Source: Solanum dulcamara (Eukaryota; Streptophyta; Magnoliopsida; Solanales; Solanaceae). From it: a DNA stretch of 64,000 nt. Position numbers and translations under genes: made by a program. Position 1 is the first letter of the stretch. Each line of letters begins with the position of its first letter. The DNA lies in the NCBI RefSeq assembly GCF_947179165.1, contig NC_077244.1, forward strand, positions 14,934,449 through 14,998,448. Direction: 5' to 3'. This document shows, in pieces, positions 35,901 to 45,440 of the stretch. The notes under the pieces were generated by a model that saw only the letters and a list, made by a program, of their open reading frames with translations, searched no databases and was not told where the DNA came from.

Positions 35901-35980
35901 GAGACTCTCCCTTTTTCAATGGTCCTGATTATCATTATTAAAATCAGCCAAAATTTCAAGGTATGAAGAAGTTCCTTCAA
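32960..35980 (-). CDS. 1006-codon open frame in the LINE 3' region, no recognised homology
   Basis: I do not recognise this product. The frame is open for 3 kb. Its ATG at 35980 overlaps the stop of the RNase H frame as ATGA, in a different frame. The translation has short hydrophobic Cys-rich segments recurring along its length (for example VWFVGFVCLCRY, VNFFGFVYLCRY, VCFHFSCLCRY) and four copies of FQxKRIxGxxxRAxxK in the first 400 residues, encoded by DNA repeats at about 34691, 34859, 35201 and 35369. Gln/His-rich low-complexity sequence fills the C-terminal third. An open frame can arise here from CTG/GCA-rich composition and repeat duplication, so translation is unproven. Alternatively the region is non-coding 3' UTR with splice-like repeats. 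Confidence 0.4.
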   Translation of the reverse strand: MKELLHTLKFWLILIMIIRTIEKGRVSLIYCFYRIISLPLDLGFRVPISSFLFHLHMQVVAGMENFKVSSSSRMQQTTSGSLPKPTVATPLGMAAKGCNNTGSCIGSPLYCNFSLPLTFLNNNILQQQIHIPATLREHIQDNSSSYYNLQNYLPVCFSVCWCRVICTKWTCPNTSKLCKIAETTILTRSKKFQLKRIIGDTKRATLKQPTVLSLKREKLPSWNLQLGSQAFKICRDKEKAIYANLMKFQIKRISGNVSRATWKKIVASKAITEVHSLLLVCVYYVLPWLVCCIIAGVWSNISASFNNKYIDKSTKTTSKHPATSKPQQGSRCRVRSNLWNCPKAPKLCRNATYINLIRPKKFQPKRIIGDVRRASLKQSAVLTLKRKNFAKWKLQLGKQAFKLCMAKGKDIYANSRKFQLKRISGDVSRATWKMLTGSKFLFEIHSFILTCTGLCLSLVICCVFAGCWRYTPTCFNNKYIEDNTCSSSTPAATQHLQHLQQLSTCLLCCLSLVDSFCLEPHWHCYEGCSNLRLLWRSTLSLPTTLSIIITPQQQLHQPAAHKKHGYSSLQISLAVWFVGFVCLCRYSKNLNHFKTKTNKQPNYNGSNKELHTNLHQPIQLPQLLAFLLVTNAAQQQQYAAYAAHNEHLQVTSTWYSSIQKCLLVNFFGFVYLCRYPKELTTIQKNLQEPVHLSSLFVFLSLVFTGSTYFNKRETTTWHARTSPNSQTLIHANTLPVTSVTKLQQPHCICYVQAHKIPSKELLISPLKATRSCLQVATLSSLSIGLMMSFGTPNELQQSAVHKEHLQVQNASSSNLQIGRFVCFHFSCLCRYTKELLYMEAAELTYCNNQQHQTTYGRLSILQIQNLRKPAATEDWHHSQNCWTCSWNCVFACLFACLFVQVVGDTDNSGTKMELQQPQRQHPRTNNTIMSSCNMLHLHQLHIHTVGTQHQTTAQPHTKQQFNHRAEAEGADLKDEVQQHQQQQILHKNSKAVGYYSSIYFLSFQPP
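33270..35830 (-). repeat. Recurring T-rich tract plus GCAG|GT motifs in the LINE 3' region
   Basis: On the minus strand a T/G-rich tract followed by TGCAGG(T) recurs about every 200-500 bp. Examples correspond to plus-strand ACCTGCA sites near 33280, 33491, 34226, 34583 and 35087, and CCCTGCA near 35491; close variants (CCTACACAG, CCTGTAAAG) are near 33960 and 33866. Each looks like a plant 3' splice site, and several are directly followed by GTA, a donor-like start. They may be module borders of an internally duplicated 3' region. Confidence 0.7.
34650..35480 (-). repeat. Tandem duplication (period about 510 bp) with a nested ~168-bp repeat
   Basis: CGCTCGACTAACGT(C/T)TCCAC occurs at 34691 and 35201, and the variant CGCTCGC(C/T)TA near 34859 and 35369. 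The two large units align along their length, including TTTGCATATAT and CTTCCATTTAGCAA/ATTCCAACTAGGAA blocks, with scattered substitutions. Confidence 0.85.
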
Positions 35981-38900
35981 TGTAGTTGATTGATCTTCTT
36001 CATCTTAGTTCTACTGAAGCTAGCCATGCCAGTTTTGTCCATTTTGTAGTGTCCCTTGGTCTCTCTTGGAAGCTGCTGAAAGCTGTAGTAGTGTTGTGTA
36101 TAGCTTTTCATGTGGCTTTCCTTTGAGAGTGAATCTGCAGTGTAATTAGCTTCCCTAAAGATATGCCTGAACTGGAAATTCTCCAGTTTGCTAACCAATA
36201 CCTGCAGTTCAGTAGTATAAGCAATAATGTTCCATGGAGGTTTAGCCTCTTGTTTGAGCCACTTGATTAGAAGTTCAGAATCAACTTCAAGGGCTACCCT
36301 GCTGTATCCATGTTGTAGGCACCACTGAATACCAATAATTGCTGCCTGCACTTCAGCTTGGTTATTAGAACCACAGCCTAGTGGAGATGCAAAAGCATAT
36401 ATTAACACTCCATTATGGTCCCTTAGAATGCCCCCTGCCCCTATCTTCCCTGGATTGTTAAGGGCACTCCCATCTGTGTTGAGCTTGATCATTGTAGGTT
36501 GTGGTTTAGTCTAGCATACTTTGGTTATTCTCAACTCATGTTGGTTTTTTTCAACCATGGTAACCAAATCTGCCCAATTACTTGGCAAATCAATATATGG
36601 ATACACAGTGGAGATAAGCATATATAGATCTTTGGATATTGAGAATATTACTCTAGTTGCATTAGACTTCTTGCCTCCATACTTGCATGCACATCTATTC
36701 TTCCATAGATTCCAACACACAAAAATGGGGGTGGCCTGCATTACTAACTTATGTAGCTCATTGTTAGTTTTGATTAGCCACCACCTCATCAATAGGTTTT
36801 TTAGAGGAATGTTGCTGTGTTGCAGACCCCAGTACCCTGAGAAGTGCTTCCATATGTGTTGTGCAAAGTAACCTGATACAAAGATATGCTCTATATCATC
36901 AAGACCTGCTCTATAACAACAGGATCATGCTGCAGGATCCTGTCCAAATGCTACTATTCTGTCATTTGTGGGGAGTTTAAGTCTGAAAGCTCTCCAAAGC
37001 AGAAAAGAGGCCTTGAAAGGAATACTATTGTGCCATATGTTGCTGTTAGTGGTTGATCTTGTCTTTTTCTTCCTTACCAACTCCCAGGCTGATGAACAAG
37101 TGAAATTACCATGAGAGTTAGGCTTCCAGTAAGCTTGATCCTGCATATTTGGATTGTAGCTGATGGGAATGCTGAGAATTCTGTGCACCAGCTGAGGGGG
37201 TGCATGTTTTCTTACTTTCTCTTCATTCCATCCTCCATTTTCCATGAATTCTGATACAATAGAGTTATTCAATCTGGGGAGACTTTCATTGTGGTAAGCT
37301 AAGGGACCTACCCCTAGCCAATCATCCCACCAAAAGCTGCTTGTTCCAGACTTAATCCACCACTTTATATGAGGTTCTATATCCTTTTTGTTGCTCATCA
37401 TATGCTTCCACATTAGGGACTGTCCTGTGTTCCACTTTTTAATGACTGGATGAGCCCTTTGGCAGTATTTTGCTTTAAGGAATTCCCCCCATAGTGTCTT
37501 CTTTGATCTGAAAGTCCACCACTGTTTGTATTGGAAGGATAAGCACACATCCTCTAATTTTTTAACACCTATACCACCCTCCTCATAAGGATAACTGAGA
37601 GTATCCCAAGAGGCCCAGTGATATTTTCTTCTTTCAGTATCCCATCCCCAAAAGAAGTCAGCAATTAGTCTTCTGATCTGATTCATGGTGGTCTTGGTAG
37701 GACTGATAGCTGACAGCAGGTGTATAGGAATGGATTGCAGCACTGATTTCACCAAGGTCACTCTACCTCCATAGCTTAACATTTTAGTCTGCCATCCCCT
37801 AATCCTGCTTAGAACCTTAGAAACCATACTAGAGAAGTATATGATCCTTTGTCTTCCTATATATAGGGGGCAGCCTAGGTAAGTGATTGGGCCATGAGTG
37901 CATTTGTATCCTGTGATCATGCTGACCCTATCCACCACACCAGAGGGAGTATTCAGTGGCATCATGGTTTGACTCTTATCTTTATTGATAAGTTGTCCTG
38001 AAATAGCTTCATACAGTTTAAGAGTTTTGGTAATCAGTGTAAGTGAGAAGTTGCTGGTAGATGTGAAAATGATCACATCATCTGCAAAGCTCAAGTGATT
38101 TACTTGAGGACCTCTTCTTTCCATCTGGAATCCTGTGTATAAATGATGGTGATGAAGATTGTTGAGAAGCCTAGACAGAACTTCAGCTCCAATGATGAAT
38201 AAGGTAGGGGATAGGGGGTCTCCTTGCTTGAGTCCTCTTGTAGAGTGGAAGAAGCCATGCCTTGCACCATTAATGATGACTGAGTACCAATTGTTTGACA
38301 TAATCCTCCAAACCATATCAATCAACACTTCTCCAAACCCCATTTTCCTCATGACCATACAAATGAATGACCAAGAGACCCTATCATAGGCCTTGGCCAT
38401 ATCCAGCTTTATCACCACATTATCCCCAGACTTTGGTCTCTTAATATTGTGGATGATTTCTTGAGCTAACATTATGTTCTCAGCAATACTCCTACCTTTA
38501 ACAAATCCAGATTGGTTATCTGAGATTAGCTGAGGCAATATAGGAGCAATTCTGATGCTTATCAACTTAGAAATGATCTTGTTAGTGAAGTTGCTGAGAG
38601 AAATAGGCCTGTATTCTGATAGGCTGTTGGGATGCTCATTCTTAGGAAGTAGAGCTAAGCATGCATGAGAAATAAACTTGGGAATACCATGTCCATTGAA
38701 GAAATACTGGACTAATCTCAGTAGGTCTTCACAGATGATATCCCAGCATGAATGAAAGAATTTCCCATTCATTCCATCTGGTCCAGCAGCTGATGTAGGG
38801 CTCATAGAAAATACAACTTTCTTCAGCTCATCCATAGTAGGTAAGGCTTGCAGGCTCTTTTGCTCCTCTGTAACCATCCTTGGAATGCACTTAAGAACAT

Positions 38901-40134
38901 CTTCCCTGATCAGTCTCTCTTCTCCAGTGAATATTTTTTCAAAGTGTGCTGTGGCAGCTCTTGCAATATTGTCTTCACCTTGAATAGTATTGCCTTGTTC
39001 ATCACTAATCTGATGGATGAATAACCTTCTTCTTCTTCCTCTGATAATAGCATGAAAATAGCTGGTATTGGCATCTCCATCTTTGAACCAATGAAGTTGA
39101 CTTTTCTGCTTTAAGATAGCCTTCTCCATCTTCAGATATCTGATGTACTGAGCATTGATCTGATGTAGCTTGGACCTGTTCTCTTCAGTATTGTCACTGA
39201 TTATTTTCTCTTCAGCTTGTCTCACCTGCTCTTCATATTCTTTTACTGAAGCAAAGATGTCCCCAAACTCATTTCTTGACCACTTACTAAGAGTATTAGA
39301 AACTCTTTTCAGCTTTTGTTGGAAGGTTCTCATTGGATTTCCTTCCACAGGATTATCCCAACATGCTTTTACAGTGCTAAGGAAATTGTCATTGTCTGTC
39401 CAGCAGTTTAGAAATTTGAAATACTTGATAACATTACCTTGTTTTGCCCTGCTTTCCATCAATAAAGGGCAATGGTCAGATCCTGTGGAGGCTAAGTGAC
39501 TGACAGTTGTTACAGGCATGACTTCTAACCAAGAGTCATTAACCATGGCCCTGTCAAGTCTTTTCCAAATTCTAGCATCTTTGTCCCTATTGTTGCACCA
39601 GGTGAACTTCTGCCCACAGAACCCCAGATCAGTGAGTCCACATGCTTCTATCACACTAATAAACTCAAAGCTCTTGTTCATATTATATGGCTGGCCCCCC
39701 ATCTTTTCTTCAACATCTGTAATAACATTAAAGTCTCCAATGGTGCACCAAGGCTTCTCCTTACTGGAGAACTGCAACATCTTGTCCCATAAGTCTCTTC
39801 TCATGTAATCCTTGCACTTTGCATAGACAAAGGTAATGAGGTAGCTATTAGGACAAGCCATATGATTGATCTCACAAGTGATCTGCTGCTCATCCTGGTC
39901 CAAAATGTTGCAGGCAATGTCTTTGTTCCAGAATAACCAGATTTTGCTATTGGAGTTGGACATAACATTATCCATACCTAGCTGAATTCTGTGGAACTGA
40001 ATTTGAGATTTGTTGGAAAAAGGTTCCAGCACTGCTATGATAGACAGCTTATGAAAGTCTTTCAACCTTTGTAACCTATCAAGGGTCCCCTGAGTATCAA
40101 TACTCCTTGCATTCCAGTAGATTGTACTAATCAT
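35977..40134 (-). pseudogene. LINE ORF2: endonuclease, reverse transcriptase, Cys-rich region, RNase H; two in-frame stops
   Basis: One frame of about 1385 codons from the ATG at 40134. Endonuclease (residues 1-230): WNARS, VLEP, GDFN, RLDR and SDHCP, all AP-endonuclease landmarks, present. RT (about 450-760): AAGPDGMNGKFF, RPISLSNF, KLDMAKAYDRVSW, GLKQGDPLSP and the catalytic FADD near residue 683. A TGA at 36925-36927 and a TAG at 36511-36513 interrupt the frame; both neighbouring pieces are in the same frame. RNase H (from 36492): NTDGSALNNP, the Glu in NNQAEVQA, EVDSELL and NYTADSLS supply the catalytic acids. The start overlaps the stop of the preceding ORF as TGATG. The enzyme nicks target DNA and copies its RNA in the nucleus. 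Confidence 0.93.
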
Positions 40135-41228
40135 CAGGGTTTTTGAGTTTTGGACCTAGTGTTGATGTTGCTGTTGACAACAACATTAGCAAAACTGTTG
40201 ATGATACTTTGTTTAGTCTTATTCTTTGTCTGCTTACTTTTAGAGGGTGGCTCCTTCTTTTCCTTGTCTTGCTGACTTTCCTTCTGCAATACAGCTGTCA
40301 TTGTAGATCTGAATGCCTCCAGGTGATCTTCTTTTTGTGCCTCTTCCCCATGGTCATGGTCTTCCACATCTTCAGAATGAGTGACCCTATGTTCATCAGA
40401 TGATCCCTGGGACTTAGCAACCAGTTGGACCTCATCCTCATACACCTTGTCCCTGGATGGGCTGAAAGCCTTAATAAATTGTTCACTCACAGCATCCTCA
40501 GAGTCAGAGTCAGTCATTGGTTGATAGTCACTGTCCTCTTCATTCTCAGATACACACACTGCATATTCATCAACCTCAGTGTTGAAGTTGGGCTGAAGAT
40601 GTTCAGTAGTTGTCTCAGGAATAGGCCTTACTGAATGGGGGGTAGTTGTGAGGGTACAATGGGATATTTGTTCCTTGACAGAAGAGTCTTTTTCAACAGT
40701 TCTTTTTTTAATTGCATCCCTTCTCTTCTTGCTCATGTTATGCTTTTTTCCATCAAAACCTGTGATACTTGTACTTGCTACTGCCCCCATATCTTTGGCC
40801 ATAGAGCCTTTGAGTGTTGGCAATTGGATTGCATCAGTACCAATGTGATCCTTGTTAGCATTCTGATTATCTGTTTGAGTGTTTGTGAGAGGAGGACTGT
40901 TGTGCTGAGATTGTTGTACTGGGGTAGCAGGAGCTCTATAGTCACACCTAGGGTCAGTGCTTGGGTTCTCATGCAAAACATGAGACAGTCTCCCACCCCC
41001 TTTGGTTGCCCCTTCCTGCAAGTTAGTGAGGTTCTCCTGTACTCCTCCAGCCATTCCTCCAGCAACTACTATGTCAGCAGCAGTAGTATTATTATATTTT
41101 GGGGGATTCTGGGGTATTGGGAGTATCAAGTCAATACCTGCACTTCTTGCTTGTGTGTTTACATAATTATCACCTGGTGAGGTAGTACCTGTGCAGTCTA
41201 CATGAGGAATTGGGGTCTGTGGGGACAC
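40134..41228 (-). CDS. LINE 364-codon ORF between ORF1 and ORF2, unknown function
   Basis: The open frame runs to a TGA at 40134-40136 that overlaps the ORF2 ATG. The first listed codon is GTG at 41228; the same frame is open further upstream, past the ORF1 stop (41306), so it may be entered by frameshifting or was once part of ORF1. The product is hydrophilic and rich in Ser, Thr, Asp/Glu and Lys, with acidic EDSDYQPMTDSDSEDA near the middle and Lys-rich ends (KKRRDAIKKR; KKEPPSKSKQTKNKTK). No catalytic motif. Possibly an RNA-binding or linker extension; function unknown. Confidence 0.55.
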   Translation of the reverse strand: MSPQTPIPHVDCTGTTSPGDNYVNTQARSAGIDLILPIPQNPPKYNNTTAADIVVAGGMAGGVQENLTNLQEGATKGGGRLSHVLHENPSTDPRCDYRAPATPVQQSQHNSPPLTNTQTDNQNANKDHIGTDAIQLPTLKGSMAKDMGAVASTSITGFDGKKHNMSKKRRDAIKKRTVEKDSSVKEQISHCTLTTTPHSVRPIPETTTEHLQPNFNTEVDEYAVCVSENEEDSDYQPMTDSDSEDAVSEQFIKAFSPSRDKVYEDEVQLVAKSQGSSDEHRVTHSEDVEDHDHGEEAQKEDHLEAFRSTMTAVLQKESQQDKEKKEPPSKSKQTKNKTKQSIINSFANVVVNSNINTRSKTQKP

Positions 41229-41305
41229 TGAGGTAATCTCATGTCTTTGTTCTTTGGTTTTTTCTTGCCATATTGGTAAACTCCTTTTCTTGGAGTTCCT
41301 TGTGT

Positions 41306-44170
41306 TTACTGGTTCCCCTGCATCTTGGTTAGTGGTGTGATTTGTGTAACAAGATCAACATAAATATTAGAATTGGAAATAGGATTAGGAGACTTACCTG
41401 CACTTGTGTTTTTCTGCTGTAATTGATCTTTGTTGTTGTAGTTCTGTGGTGGAATAGGCCTATTCACATTGTTTTGTTGATGATGGCTTTGTCCCTTGTG
41501 TTGTTTCTTCTTCTGAATTTGCCATTCATTCTCATTTGTATTATCATTCATGGTCTGTGTTTGGGTTGGAACTTCAGTTGGTGAGGTGTAGTTCCTTTTC
41601 TGCACACCAGAAGTTTGTGGGTCCTCTTGGTCATTTCCATTTCTGTTCTCCCTGGTCTTGCTCTTTTTAGCAGCTTCTTCATCCTTTCTTCTCTGTTGTT
41701 CATCATCCCTCCTCTTAATATTACAAGCATGTTGCCTATGTCCCTGGTGTTTACAGTACATACAGTATTCTGGGACATTCTCATATTGGAGAATTTGCCA
41801 TCTTCCTATGTTGGGATCCTTTTTATCATGGCCAAGCCACACATGAGAGGGTCTCTCCTTAGTGAGGTCAACCTGAACTCTCACCTTGGCAGTGCTCCCT
41901 CTAGTCTTCTGAATGGATGCTGCATCCATGAATAATACTTTGCCAACAGGAGCAAGCAAAGTAGTCACAAACTCCTTAGTGTAGCAATGCCAGGGGAGCT
42001 CAGGAAGGGCCACCCAAATTGGCACAATAGGAGTCTCTTCCTCAGGCCTGAATGTTGGTGTCCAGGTCTGTATTCTCATACTTTGTCCCTCAATTAGCAT
42101 TCTCTGTTTGGTCCACACTGTGGTGTAGTCCATTTCATTATCCAGGTCTATGTACACATGCCTAGCATTAAAGTGGGCAATCTTAACTCCTCCTACAAGT
42201 TGAGTTTGGAGGATGAAGCTTTTCCTGATAAGCTCTATTTTAGGCATAGTATTGGAGAATTTACCCACTAGAGTAAATTTATATTTTTCAGCTAATTTGA
42301 CCATAAAATCATTGTTGTCATATAGCACTGCAGGAAGACCTTGTCTAGTGGTGTATATAGGTGTAGATAATTCTACAGGGGTCTCAGTTCTTGCTTGATT
42401 GATTCTCAATTTAGCAGCAAAGGTTTGAGTTACAGTATAAGGGGCAGGCTGAGGTACCTGTTCTTTTCTGCTAGGGAACTGAGGCTTCTGAGCATTTTGG
42501 TTGGTGTGACCACCTGTTTGTTGATGGTTGGCAGCTAGGTTGTGTTCCTTTGGTTGGGGTTGGTTGTACACTAACTTAGGAGCTTGGTGATTTTGATTAG
42601 TCCTATCAAAATTACTAGATATTTTGGGGAAATTTTGCTGGTTTAGAGAGTTCCTTGTAGGGGCTGTTGTCAGGTTGGTATTTGTTTTGGGAATGTTGGT
42701 ACCTTTGTTCTGCATAACATTAGCTACAACAGGTTCTTTTTGCTTAGTTGCATTAAGGATATTGCCAGCACCATTTCCAGGATGACATTCCATCCCCTGC
42801 ATTGAAGGTTTTATCACAGCACCATGGTTCTCATTTGCATTGGATTGCAAGTGAGTTCCAATGGATTTCAGCATGCCATGGACATTACCAGTTTCAACAT
42901 TTTTACCATTAGGATTAACAAGAAGTGATTCAGCAGTCTTAGCATGTATTTGATCATCAAGGTTAGCATAATTAGTATGAGGTAATGAAGATTGGTTTAA
43001 GGGTTCAGAAAACTTACCTTGTGGTTCTGCAGGATTCATACTGTTACATTGTTGTGGAGCTCCTGAAGTATTTCTATCAATCTTGGAACATTGATTCATC
43101 AACTTTGCATTATCAATTAGGTGCATATCATCATTTGGTTGATTGATTTGCTCAGGTTGCAAACATCGATTAAGAGACAGTGTATTCATTTCAGCTTGAA
43201 TTGCAGCAGAACTGGGCACATCACCTTGAGGAGCGTCTTGACGACTTTTTGAATTTTGACTTGTAGGTGATGATTCGAAGTATGTACCTTTACTGGATGT
43301 CTGCACAACACTCTTGGGAAGATTTTGGCGTTGGTTTTGCACTGATTGGGTCGCCGGAGCTCCGGCGAGCCCACTTGGACAGTAGCTCTGCTGCCTATGC
43401 ATATTTGTGCTAATCGAAGGGCATTGAATTTCTTCTATAGTGTTTGGGGGATGAGGAATCATATTTTGCATATCAAATAAACCAAAACTGATTGAATTAC
43501 CTGAATTGGAAGCTCGAATTTGGTTTTCCAATTGTTCTTCATTTTTTGAACCAGTAGCAGCTTTTTGGAAATTCGAATTGGTGTGTGAAGATTCGAGAGT
43601 TCTTACCTGGTGAGGATTGATCAGTGCATTGGAGCGCCCATGTTGGCATTGGTTTTCGACTGAAAAAGTTGCCGGAGCTCCGGCAGCTTCTCCGGCGACT
43701 TGCTCCTTCACTATTTCTCCGGCCATTTGGTCTGATACTTGGTGAGGAGAGGCTCTTGGATGTGGGGAACAAACCCCTGGGTTGAGTGCCCTTCGAATGT
43801 CGCCGGAACTTGCTCGCACCGGCGGCGGACCAGTCGCGACTCCTCCATCAGCCGCCAGTGAATATCTCAACATTGGATGGTTCAAATGATCTGATTTTTG
43901 CATATTGTGTAGTTCTTGCAATGCTGATGATTCCCCAATTTTTTGTTCGATTCGAATCAGCCCAGCTTTCTCCAAATCATTGATGCGATGAACCCAGGCA
44001 ATTTGCTCCTCCGACAGTGCTACAGTGATCGCCGACTGATTTTGCACTTTGGAGGGGCTACGGGTGGAATTTTCCGATGCTACGACTTGCATTGCATTCG
44101 TGTCGTCGTTATCTTCGTTTCTATCTTTTGAACGAAATTTTTCGAGATCCGGAGGTGGGTCCCACCACAT
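41306..44170 (-). CDS. LINE ORF1: gag-like RNA-binding protein, 954 aa, intact
   Basis: The first ATG after a 72-bp pyrimidine-rich leader gives MWWDPPPDLEKF and an uninterrupted frame. Residues 1-600 are low-complexity (Asn, Gln, Ser, Pro) with an early Cys-poor stretch. Residues about 620-790 match the DUF4283 pattern of plant L1 ORF1 (WVALPELPWHCYTKEF is typical). A zinc knuckle CMYCKHQGHRQHAC lies near residue 800; the basic Gln-rich tail ends MQGNQ. Intact plant ORF1 proteins bind element RNA and form RNPs. The N-terminal extension makes it about twice the usual length. Confidence 0.88.
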   Translation of the reverse strand: MWWDPPPDLEKFRSKDRNEDNDDTNAMQVVASENSTRSPSKVQNQSAITVALSEEQIAWVHRINDLEKAGLIRIEQKIGESSALQELHNMQKSDHLNHPMLRYSLAADGGVATGPPPVRASSGDIRRALNPGVCSPHPRASPHQVSDQMAGEIVKEQVAGEAAGAPATFSVENQCQHGRSNALINPHQVRTLESSHTNSNFQKAATGSKNEEQLENQIRASNSGNSISFGLFDMQNMIPHPPNTIEEIQCPSISTNMHRQQSYCPSGLAGAPATQSVQNQRQNLPKSVVQTSSKGTYFESSPTSQNSKSRQDAPQGDVPSSAAIQAEMNTLSLNRCLQPEQINQPNDDMHLIDNAKLMNQCSKIDRNTSGAPQQCNSMNPAEPQGKFSEPLNQSSLPHTNYANLDDQIHAKTAESLLVNPNGKNVETGNVHGMLKSIGTHLQSNANENHGAVIKPSMQGMECHPGNGAGNILNATKQKEPVVANVMQNKGTNIPKTNTNLTTAPTRNSLNQQNFPKISSNFDRTNQNHQAPKLVYNQPQPKEHNLAANHQQTGGHTNQNAQKPQFPSRKEQVPQPAPYTVTQTFAAKLRINQARTETPVELSTPIYTTRQGLPAVLYDNNDFMVKLAEKYKFTLVGKFSNTMPKIELIRKSFILQTQLVGGVKIAHFNARHVYIDLDNEMDYTTVWTKQRMLIEGQSMRIQTWTPTFRPEEETPIVPIWVALPELPWHCYTKEFVTTLLAPVGKVLFMDAASIQKTRGSTAKVRVQVDLTKERPSHVWLGHDKKDPNIGRWQILQYENVPEYCMYCKHQGHRQHACNIKRRDDEQQRRKDEEAAKKSKTRENRNGNDQEDPQTSGVQKRNYTSPTEVPTQTQTMNDNTNENEWQIQKKKQHKGQSHHQQNNVNRPIPPQNYNNKDQLQQKNTSAGKSPNPISNSNIYVDLVTQITPLTKMQGNQ

Positions 44171-44242
44171 ATTCGTCTTGATGACAATAGTGCCTTAGTA
44201 GAGAGCTTTGTTCTTTAGAGAGATGTTAGAGAGAGTTGCGAT

Positions 44243-44258
44243 CTTGAATATGGGTAAT
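44243..44258 (+). repeat. 16-bp TSD of the LINE, right copy
   Basis: CTTGAATATGGGTAAT, identical to 32443-32458; Copia-B coding sequence resumes from here. Confidence 0.97.
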
Positions 44259-45440
44259 GAGATTGTATCTAGGGTGGTTGGTGTTGGTACAATTTATTTA
44301 GAAACTAGTGTTGGAACTAAACTAGTTTTGAACAATGAAAAACATGCACTTGATATTTATTTGCACCTTATTTCTGTTGGTGTTTTAGATAATGAAGGAT
44401 ATATTAGTATCAATGGCGGTGGAGAGTGGAAACTCATTAAGGGTTCCTTGATTATGGCTCGTGGTATCAAACGGCATGGTCTATACTGGACTACAACTTC
44501 TACTTGTGTCAATATGGTGAATTTAGTTGAATGCGATAACTCTTCAACGTTATGGAACAAGAGGCTTAGCCACATCAGTGAGAAAGAACTTAATATTTTG
44601 GCCAAGAAGAAATTATTGTCTGATTTCCAAAATGCTAAATTAGAAAAGTGTGAGCATTGCTTGGCTGAAAAACAGAATAGAGTTTCCTTTAAGTCTAATC
44701 GACCTTCAAGAAAGATAGAGTTGCTTGAGTTGGTGCACTTTGATTTATGTGGTCCAATGAAGACAAAGACTCTAGTTTGGTGCACTCTGATTTATCACTT
44801 TTATTGATGACTGCTCAAGAAAGCTTTTGGTCTATGTCTTGAAGACTAAAGACCAAATGTTAGGTGTCTATAGGAAGTTTCAGGCTTCAGTTGAAAGAGA
44901 AACTGGAAAGAAACTGAAATGTATTCGTACTGATAATGGTGGTGAATATAGTGGACCATTTGACGTATACTGAAAGTATCAAGGTATTAGACACCAAAAG
45001 ACTCCTCCTAAAACTCCTCATCTTAATGGGTTGGCTGAGAGACTGAACAGGACCTTGATGGAAAGAGTTAGATGTTTTTTTTCTGAAGCAAAGTTACCGA
45101 ACTCCTTTTGGGGTGAGGCCTTATTAACAGTTGCATATGTTATTAACTTATCTCTTGTGGTTGCTTTGCAAAGTGATGTTCCAAATAGAGTTTGATATGA
45201 AAATGATGTTTCTTATAACCATTTGAGAGTATTTGGTTACAAAGCTTTTGCACATGTACCGAAAGATGAGAGGTCAAAGTTAGATATCAAGACAATAGAG
45301 TGCATTCATTGGATATGGCCTTGATGAATTTGGTTATAGGCTATATAATCCAATTGAGAACAAGCTTGTGAGAAGCCGCGATATCATCTTCATGGAGAAT
45401 CAAACCATTGAAGATATTGACAAAGAGTAGAAGCTAAAAT
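44259..45440 (+). pseudogene. pol: Copia-B protease C-terminus, GAG-pre-integrase and integrase, broken
   Basis: The open stretch to 44804 carries the protease tail, LWNKRLSHISEKEL (pre-integrase) and CEHCLAEKQNRVSF (zinc finger). VHFDLCGPMKTKTL contains the first catalytic Asp. After a local scramble at 44770-44810 the DDE core continues: IRTDNGGEYSG (about 44925, second Asp) and LNGLAERLNRTLMER (about 45023, Glu). Single-base shifts and stops near 44970, 45195 and 45310 interrupt it. Confidence 0.82.

Larger units (their letters stand above)
32459..44242 (-). mobile_element. L1-type LINE, about 11.8 kb, apparently full length, with an extended repeat-rich 3' region
   Basis: On the minus strand: a 72-bp leader, ORF1 (954 codons, gag-like with zinc knuckle), a 364-codon ORF, ORF2 (endonuclease, RT, Cys-rich region, RNase H), then about 3.5 kb of 3' sequence ending in a poly(A) tract, seen as T's at 32459-32477. 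It is bounded by a perfect 16-bp TSD within Copia-B. The layout of ORF1 with DUF4283 and a CCHC knuckle, then EN-RT-RNase H, is that of plant L1 elements, which are usually about 6-8 kb; the excess lies in the long ORF1 and the 3' region. Only two nonsense codons interrupt ORF2. Confidence 0.95.

Noticed and set aside
40635..41180. 181-codon plus-strand frame antisense to the LINE 364-codon ORF
   Set aside because: Mirror of an open frame of biased composition; the minus-strand frame fits the LINE layout and the TGATG overlap.
44357..44785. 142-codon minus-strand frame
   Set aside because: Antisense shadow of the Copia-B pre-integrase region, which carries clear zinc-finger residues on the plus strand.
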